Of a DNA stretch of 64,000 nucleotides, positions 58,828 to 64,000 are shown piece by piece (within the stretch, counting starts at the first letter, position 1; every line of letters begins with the position of its first letter). The notes below the pieces were generated by a model that saw nothing but the letters and a program-made list of their open reading frames with translations, did not search any database and was not told the origin of the DNA. Origin of the DNA: an uncultured Burkholderiales bacterium (GTDB lineage Bacteria; Pseudomonadota; Gammaproteobacteria; Burkholderiales; Burkholderiaceae_C); contig CAIQHG010000025.1 in NCBI GenBank assembly GCA_903871545.1, forward strand, positions 62,001 to 126,000, read 5' to 3'. The position numbers and the translations under genes were made by a program.

Positions 58828-59591
58828 ATTTACCCTCTAAACCTGTTATGTCTACGATGCTAAAAGTACGTGATTTAAAAAAATCTTACGGCGCTATTCA
58901 AGCCGTTGGGGGGGTATCCTTTGAAGTCATGGAGGGGGAGATTTTTGGAGTGATTGGTCCTAATGGATCGGGAAAGACGACCCTATTTAACAGCATGCTT
59001 GGTCAAATCACCCCTGACTCGGGACAGATTGAACTAAAAGGCCAAGACGTCACCAAGCTGGGTCCCTTGGAGCTAAACCACTTAGGGGTAGGTCGAACTT
59101 TTCAAACACTACAAGTTTTTGGAAAAATGAGCGTCAGAGACAATTTAATCGTTGCAGCCCAAGAGCACCAAGGCTCTATGATTTCTAGAATATTTGCCCC
59201 TTCTGACTCAGGTTTAGGCCCCAAAGCGGATGAGCTTATTGATCTTTTTAATATGCGCCATGTTGCCGACAAAAAAGCAGGTGAGCTGTCTTACGGTCAG
59301 CAAAAGTTAGTAGATATTGCAATGGCCTTTATGAGTAAACCCGATTTAGTCTTACTAGATGAGCCCTGCGCAGGGGTGAATCCTTCTCTGGTTGGGGGAA
59401 TTAGTCGATTACTAAAAGAACTAAACCGTAAAAACGGGGGTAGTTTTGTGGTGATAGAGCACAACATGGACTTTGTGATGGACCTGTGTCATAGGGTCAT
59501 GGTGATGGTTGAGGGCAAGGTGCTTGCTATTGGTACACCTGAGGACATCCGCTCTAATCGGCAAGTCCTAGACGCTTACCTGGGGAATTAA
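58824..59591 (+). CDS. livG: Branched-chain amino acid-type ABC transporter ATPase LivG (second copy)
   Basis: A 255-residue ATPase with Walker A GPNGSGKTT (about residues 46-54), signature LSYGQQKLVDIA and Walker B VLLDEPCAGVNP. Unlike the first-copy LivG at 41 kb its signature is of the standard kind. It ends right before livF with no spacer. Confidence 0.93.
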   Translation: MNLPSKPVMSTMLKVRDLKKSYGAIQAVGGVSFEVMEGEIFGVIGPNGSGKTTLFNSMLGQITPDSGQIELKGQDVTKLGPLELNHLGVGRTFQTLQVFGKMSVRDNLIVAAQEHQGSMISRIFAPSDSGLGPKADELIDLFNMRHVADKKAGELSYGQQKLVDIAMAFMSKPDLVLLDEPCAGVNPSLVGGISRLLKELNRKNGGSFVVIEHNMDFVMDLCHRVMVMVEGKVLAIGTPEDIRSNRQVLDAYLGN

Positions 59592-60344
59592 ATGACTGAT
59601 CAATGTTGCATTGAGTTTAAAAGTGTGCTGGCGGGCTACAAAGATTTTATGATCCTTAATCACCTCTCCTTTGAGGCCAAAAGGGGATGCATCACGTTGT
59701 TGCTGGGTCCAAACGGCGCTGGCAAATCAACTGTTCTTAAAACGCTCTTTGGGTTACTAAAACCAAAAGAAGGACAAATTCTTCTGGATAAAGAGGAAAT
59801 TACAGGTCTTAGCCAAAAGCAGTTGCTGGCCAAAGGAATTGCTTTTGTACCTCAAGGCAGAAACCTTTTTGGTCAACTCAGTGTTCTTCAAAATTTGGAG
59901 TTAGGCGGAATTACACTCGGCATGAAAACCACTCGCGAACGCATTCCAGAGGTGCTTGATTTTTTCCCAAGACTTAAAGAGCGTCTTCACTCCATGGCAA
60001 GTGCGCTATCTGGGGGTGAGCAAAAGCAGCTCGAAATTGGGCGGGCTCTTTTGCTAAGACCAAGGGTGATTTTAATTGATGAGCCCTCCATCGGCCTGTC
60101 CCCCATCGTCGTTCAAGATGTGTTTAAGCTCCTGCGCACTTTGGCTGAACAGGGCACAACGGTTTTGATGGTTGAGCAAAACGTAAAAAGTGCACTCAAA
60201 TACGCTGATGAGGCAATAGCCCTGGAGTCGGGCCAAAAGGTTTTGCAACGCGCCGCCTCTGAGCTCTTGATGGACCCCAACATTGAGCGACTGTTTTTAG
60301 GTGGAATGCAACAAGTGCAGGAACAAGCACAAGCTTTAAGCTGA
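59592..60344 (+). CDS. livF: Branched-chain amino acid-type ABC transporter ATPase LivF (second copy)
   Basis: A 250-residue ATPase with Walker A GPNGAGKST, signature LSGGEQKQLEIGR and Walker B VILIDEPSIGLSP. It follows livG without a gap, 84 bp before the VOC gene. No substrate-binding protein gene is in this operon, so the periplasmic partner must be encoded outside the window or shared. Confidence 0.93.
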   Translation: MTDQCCIEFKSVLAGYKDFMILNHLSFEAKRGCITLLLGPNGAGKSTVLKTLFGLLKPKEGQILLDKEEITGLSQKQLLAKGIAFVPQGRNLFGQLSVLQNLELGGITLGMKTTRERIPEVLDFFPRLKERLHSMASALSGGEQKQLEIGRALLLRPRVILIDEPSIGLSPIVVQDVFKLLRTLAEQGTTVLMVEQNVKSALKYADEAIALESGQKVLQRAASELLMDPNIERLFLGGMQQVQEQAQALS

Positions 60345-60428
60345 GCCCCTCAACTCCTGCAGGACAATGGACTCATGTCTTGGTGCGTGTGAATTTTTTA
60401 AACGTTTTTTATTCTGGAGAAATGTTCC

Positions 60429-61307
60429 ATGTCTGATACCGCTAAGAATGCCAGAGAGGCCATTCCGGACAATTTAAATCCGCTGGGAATGGAGGGTATC
60501 GAGTTTATTGAATACTCAACCTCCAAACCACAAGCCCTTGGACAAGTCCTTGAGAAGATGGGGTTTAAACCGATCGCACGTCACCGCTCAAGAGAGGTCA
60601 CCTTATACCGACAAGGCGACATCAACATCATCATCAATGCCCATGACGCAGCCCTTTCTCACCGCTCAAGACCCACTGAGACTCCCGTCATTGCAGCGAT
60701 TGCGCTGCGCGTGCGGGACGCAACCGCAGCCTACCACCGAGCGCTTGACTTAGGAGCATGGGCAGTGCCAACGCATGTTGAGGTGATGGAGTTGAACATC
60801 CCTGCCGTTCACGGTGTGGGCGCAAGTCGGATTTATTTTGTAGATCGTTATAAAGAGTTTTCCATCTACGACGTAGACTTTATCCCCTATCCAACGGTTG
60901 ATCAACGTCCCATCGCACTCCACGGCGTCAACATCTTTGGCGTAGTCCAGTATATTGGCAATGACAGACAGGAGGACTGGAGCGAGTTTTATTGCTCGCT
61001 ATTTGGATTTGAGGTCTTACCATCCGAAACCAAATTTGGAATTCTTCCTAAAGGCACTATTTTGCGCAGTCCATGTCATCGATTTTTTATCCAACTGATT
61101 GAGCCAGATCCTGGACTCTTAAGTGTGGATGAGGACGAACGCCTACAACGCCTTGCCCTCAGCACCCCTAGTGTCTTTGAGGCTGTCAAAGACTACCGCT
61201 CAAAGGGGGTCGAGTTTATTGAGTCTCCAACCGTGCACACTGAGGATAAAGGCGCCCTTACAAGGACGTGGCTGGGTGGGGTTAGTTTTGAGTTGGTTAA
61301 GCGTTAA
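60429..61307 (+). CDS. HPPD-like VOC-family protein (QuiC C-terminal-half type)
   Basis: A 292-residue protein built of two vicinal-oxygen-chelate halves, like 4-hydroxyphenylpyruvate dioxygenase. The GMEGIEFIEYST start, the FEVLPSETKFGILPKGT segment and the VSFELVKR end are typical. Of the three iron ligands of HPPD, H165 and E288 are found, but the second histidine is R241 in LQRLALS. It resembles the C-terminal domain of QuiC-type bifunctional dehydroshikimate dehydratases. With the next gene it forms a split QuiC. Function of this half is unknown, and the missing ligand argues against normal dioxygenase chemistry. Confidence 0.85.
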   Translation: MSDTAKNAREAIPDNLNPLGMEGIEFIEYSTSKPQALGQVLEKMGFKPIARHRSREVTLYRQGDINIIINAHDAALSHRSRPTETPVIAAIALRVRDATAAYHRALDLGAWAVPTHVEVMELNIPAVHGVGASRIYFVDRYKEFSIYDVDFIPYPTVDQRPIALHGVNIFGVVQYIGNDRQEDWSEFYCSLFGFEVLPSETKFGILPKGTILRSPCHRFFIQLIEPDPGLLSVDEDERLQRLALSTPSVFEAVKDYRSKGVEFIESPTVHTEDKGALTRTWLGGVSFELVKR

Positions 61308-61322
61308 TTCAAGGGCAACTTT

Positions 61323-62240
61323 ATGAACCCCATAATCGGTAATCTCTCAGACTTTGGAATGGATACGATTTCATTCGCTGGCAATTTAGAGGGGAAACTC
61401 AGCGCGGTGAAAGCGGCTGGATTTGAGCAAATCATGCTTAATGCACGAGACATTGTGGGGCACCCCCAGGGACTGCAGGCGGCCATTGACTCGGTCAAAC
61501 AAAGTGGTCTAAGAGTCACTGGATTTCAGGTGCTAAGAGATTTTGAGGGCTTGACGGGGCATTTGCACGAGTACAAGGTCGATATTGCCAAATCGATGCT
61601 GGAGATGTGTGCCGCGCTTGATTCAAAGGTATTACTGGTTTGCTCCTCCACGTCTACGCACGCAACCCAAGACCTAAATCTTCTGGCCAAAGATCTGAGA
61701 AAACTTGCCATGCTAGCTATTCCTAAAGGAATCAAGGTTGCCTACGAAGGTCTTTCTTGGGGCAGAACAGTGAGTGAGTTTGCACAGGCCTGGGACGTTA
61801 TAGAGCGGGCTGATATTCCAAATTTAGGAATAGGCATAGATTCCTTTCATATTTTGGCGACTCAAAGCTCTTTAGATGATTTAGAAATCATTGATCCAGA
61901 AAAAATCTTTCTCGTTCAACTCGCAGACTTTATGTGTCAAGAGATCCCCTCAGTTGAGGAACGTATAACGACTGCAAGGCACTTCAGAGTGTTCCCGGGC
62001 GAAGGAGTTCACAGCGAGTTTTTAGCCGATTTAGTTACCCGTTTATATCAACTGGGTTATAGAGGCGACTACAGCTTTGAGGTCTTTAATGATGACTATC
62101 AGCAACTGCCCCTTGACATCGTTGCCGCGCGTGCAAGAAAGTGCGCGCAGTGGTTGGGTGAGGATGTTCTCAAACGCTCAGTGCCTCTACCCAACCAAAT
62201 CAGGCTGCGTCCAAGCACAAAAGAGTCATCCAAAGGCTAA
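61323..62240 (+). CDS. TIM-barrel protein, probable 3-dehydroshikimate dehydratase
   Basis: A 305-residue xylose-isomerase-like barrel of the sugar phosphate isomerase/epimerase superfamily. The metal ligands expected for AsbF/QuiC are visible: E142 in AYEGLSW, D173 and H176 in GIDSFHIL, Q199 in FLVQLADF, and E253 in YSFEVFND. The family turns 3-dehydroshikimate into protocatechuate, the entry of quinate and shikimate into ring cleavage. It is 15 bp after the VOC gene and probably coupled to it. Related sugar or inositol isomerases share the fold, so the call is strong on fold, fair on reaction. Confidence 0.8.
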   Translation: MNPIIGNLSDFGMDTISFAGNLEGKLSAVKAAGFEQIMLNARDIVGHPQGLQAAIDSVKQSGLRVTGFQVLRDFEGLTGHLHEYKVDIAKSMLEMCAALDSKVLLVCSSTSTHATQDLNLLAKDLRKLAMLAIPKGIKVAYEGLSWGRTVSEFAQAWDVIERADIPNLGIGIDSFHILATQSSLDDLEIIDPEKIFLVQLADFMCQEIPSVEERITTARHFRVFPGEGVHSEFLADLVTRLYQLGYRGDYSFEVFNDDYQQLPLDIVAARARKCAQWLGEDVLKRSVPLPNQIRLRPSTKESSKG

Positions 62241-62256
62241 GGTTGCCAATTAAGAT

Positions 62257-63684
62257 CTAGGTCTTTGGCAAAGACTTTCTCCTTGCAATCACGCTGTTGA
62301 TACGTCGCTCATCCAGAGTTTGAACCTCAAATTGCCATGCACCGCATTTTGCGGTGTCTCCCACACTCGGCAATCTTCCAAGCACGGCCATCACCAAGCC
62401 CGCTAAGGTGTTGTAAACCCGCTTATCCTCCATGGGTAATTCATCAATTTCTAGCCTACTTTTAAGTTCTTGAATCGGCATTAGTCCATCCAACAACCAG
62501 GTCTGATCTGTACGCAGTGTTGCCCAAACCTGCCCCGGACTCGTGGACTGGAGTAACTCACCCGTTATCGCCTCTAATACATCTTTGGGTGTAATCAGGC
62601 CGTGCAAAACGCCGTATTCATCTACTACTAACACCAAACGACCAGAGACGCCTTGGTGAGAGCCCGCTTTAGAGTGAGTTTGGGGAGGCGGCAAAGTCGC
62701 GGGCGTTTTGGCAACTGCGTCTGGTGAAACACCCATAGTTGAGAGGGTCTGAGCAAAATGCGCACTTTTTCTAGGATTTTGAAATTGCAACAATAAATCT
62801 AGACCAGTTAGGGTCTCAGGCACAAATGCAACCGGGTGCACAAACTCTTGAAGAGCGGTGGGCGAGCCCAAATGCTGAATCAATTGATTGATACCGACAA
62901 CGCCAATCACATCATCTAAAGAATTTCTGCACACGGGGTACCAAGAATGGTGATGTTGATTTTTAAGTTCACAGATCGCTTCATCAGAATTTAATTTAGC
63001 ATCCAACCAAACGATGTCCGCCCTTGGAACCATCATCGAGGTTAACTGGCGCTCATCCAGATGGAACACATTTTTTACCATCTGGTGCTCTTGGTCCTCA
63101 ATTAAACCTGCGCTAACCCCCTCATGCAAACTAGCACTGATTTCCTCCTCAGTAACGGAGTCACTGCCCCGCAAATTGACTCCAAGTACTTTTAGCACCA
63201 AAGAGGTTGTCCCTGATAAGAAATGGACCAAGGGTTTAGACAGGACTAAGAGCACACTCATCAGTCCTGACATCAGGGAGGCCACGCGCTCGGGGTGAAG
63301 TTGTGCAATTCTCTTTGGAACGAGCTCTCCAAAAAGAATGGTGGCAAGGGTGATGAGGGTCACAACCGTCGCAGTCGCCAACAAAGGAGCGACAGAGGGA
63401 TTTAACCCCAAATCCGTCAACTCATGCGTAAAACGTTCACTGAACGCGGCCTCTCCGACAATCCCGTTTAATACGCCGATCGAAGTAATTCCGATTTGGA
63501 TTGTTGACAAAAAATCGGTTGGCTTTTCTAGCAACTCTAAGGCCTTCTTGGCACCTTTGGCCATTGAGTTGCCCGAGTCTTGAATCGCTTTTAGACGCAC
63601 CTTTCTACTTGCAGCCAAAGCCATCTCTGACATGGAGAATACGCCGTTAATCAAAATCAGCAAGATGATAATAAGAAGGTCCAT
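62257..63684 (-). CDS. CorC/CNNM-family membrane protein with CBS domains
   Basis: A 475-residue protein with an N-terminal DUF21 transmembrane domain (about residues 1-195), a CBS pair (about 215-375) and a C-terminal CorC_HlyC domain (about 385-470). Members move or sense Mg/Co or act in ion resistance; the old name hemolysin is not supported. The second CBS unit holds a 40-residue Pro/Thr/Ser-rich insertion (near 300-345) not usual for the family. It is convergent with the QuiC-like gene and divergent from apaH. Confidence 0.9.
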   Translation of the reverse strand: MDLLIIILLILINGVFSMSEMALAASRKVRLKAIQDSGNSMAKGAKKALELLEKPTDFLSTIQIGITSIGVLNGIVGEAAFSERFTHELTDLGLNPSVAPLLATATVVTLITLATILFGELVPKRIAQLHPERVASLMSGLMSVLLVLSKPLVHFLSGTTSLVLKVLGVNLRGSDSVTEEEISASLHEGVSAGLIEDQEHQMVKNVFHLDERQLTSMMVPRADIVWLDAKLNSDEAICELKNQHHHSWYPVCRNSLDDVIGVVGINQLIQHLGSPTALQEFVHPVAFVPETLTGLDLLLQFQNPRKSAHFAQTLSTMGVSPDAVAKTPATLPPPQTHSKAGSHQGVSGRLVLVVDEYGVLHGLITPKDVLEAITGELLQSTSPGQVWATLRTDQTWLLDGLMPIQELKSRLEIDELPMEDKRVYNTLAGLVMAVLGRLPSVGDTAKCGAWQFEVQTLDERRINSVIARRKSLPKT

Positions 63685-63749
63685 GATTTATCCATGCTGC
63701 CAAGGGTGCAAAGGGTGCAAAGGGGGCAAGCAAATATTGAAATGATTAC

Positions 63750-63777
63750 TTGGACATAGCCCTATTTAAATTATAGT
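63750..63777 (+). promoter_or_regulatory. Candidate apaH promoter
   Basis: TTGGAC (63750-63755) and TATAGT (63772-63777) with a 16-bp spacer give a sigma-70-like promoter about 130 bp upstream of apaH. Confidence 0.45.
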
Positions 63778-63906
63778 CTGAAGGTTATTATTGACTTTAC
63801 TTAACTTTTTCTAAGCCTTGTTACACTAACCCCCGTTGAGAACACATTTTCTCTAGCAGTTCGCTCTCGCTAAGTTATACAACATCCCTAAAGGGCTACC
63901 ACCGCT

Positions 63907-64000
63907 ATGCCGAGTTACATGATTGGAGATATACAAGGATGTGACTCTCCTTTGTCTCAGTTACTAGAGGTGATAGACTTCTCTCCCAGTCGTGATACGC
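63907..64000 (+). CDS. apaH: Diadenosine tetraphosphatase ApaH, N-terminal part (cut by window edge)
   Basis: Only the first 31 codons are in the window. The start reads [20 protein letters not shown], the metal-binding GD-x-QGC block of symmetric Ap4A hydrolases, in the GDIQGC form common in Burkholderiales. The gene continues past 64000. Confidence 0.85.
   Translation, partial: MPSYMIGDIQGCDSPLSQLLEVIDFSPSRDT

Noticed and set aside
63697-63729. Short GGGTGCAAA repeats between the CorC-like gene and apaH
   Set aside because: Two to three imperfect units only, with no spacer structure; not a CRISPR or other array.
1-64000. Mobile elements, prophage, CRISPR arrays, toxin-antitoxin or defence islands
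   Set aside because: No transposase, integrase, phage structural gene, repeat-spacer array or defence gene could be recognised in any part of the window.

Overview
The window reads as the chromosome of a betaproteobacterium of the order Burkholderiales (Comamonadaceae- or Polynucleobacter-like). Its base composition is moderate, roughly 45% GC by eye, and its genes are tightly packed. Three things point there: the block tpiA-secG-tRNA-Leu(GAG)-nuoA-to-N, the order pmbA-darP-mog, cysE-trmJ-suhB and pepN-fbp, and the sequence style of ApaH and TrmJ. A lycopene cyclase followed by a Brp/Blh beta-carotene oxygenase at the left edge suggests a retinal-making, probably rhodopsin-bearing, planktonic (freshwater-type) bacterium. 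The rhodopsin itself is not in the window.

Layout. 0-1.6 kb: end of a carotenoid/retinal operon (crtY, blh). 1.6-7.3 kb: pmbA, darP, mog, a bactofilin, a DUF2127 membrane protein, cysE and trmJ. 7.3-8.0 kb: a 0.7-kb gap that looks like a decayed gene. 8.0-15.8 kb: suhB, mutS, uppP, glnS, a DUF1178 protein and a Nudix hydrolase. 15.8-30.8 kb: a complete 14-gene nuo operon for respiratory complex I on the minus strand, preceded by tRNA-Leu(GAG), secG and tpiA. 32.4-35.2 kb: rpsO-pnp with a clear rpsO terminator and a structured pnp leader. 35.4-38.3 kb: an aminotransferase, a small heat-shock protein behind a sigma-32-type promoter, and tsaD. 38.3-44.6 kb: a minus-strand branched-chain-amino-acid-type ABC importer (substrate-binding protein, fused LivH-LivM permease, LivG, LivF) with an aldehyde dehydrogenase. 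44.6-46.0 kb: AT-rich, hairpin-rich, nearly gene-free DNA around a small MarR-like regulator. 46.0-55.0 kb: ybiB, cobA, prfB (with its programmed +1 frameshift), pepN, fbp and a molybdopterin oxidoreductase. 55.0-62.2 kb: a degenerate tRNA-like element, a DUF2878 membrane protein, and an IclR regulator divergent from a second LivHMGF importer that lacks a binding protein. That importer is followed by two genes resembling the two halves of a QuiC-type dehydroshikimate dehydratase (HPPD-like VOC protein and TIM-barrel protein). 62.3-64.0 kb: a CorC/CNNM-family membrane protein and the start of apaH.

How it fits together. Most of the window is core housekeeping: respiration, translation, repair and cell-wall lipid recycling. 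The accessory parts are light use (retinal), and two Liv-type importer operons that probably feed small organic acids or aromatics into catabolism. The IclR/Liv/QuiC-like operon is the most distinctive: it is a self-contained, probably substrate-induced uptake and ring-aromatisation module, and its VOC protein appears to have lost one of the three canonical HPPD metal ligands. I see no insertion sequence, prophage, CRISPR array or defence island.
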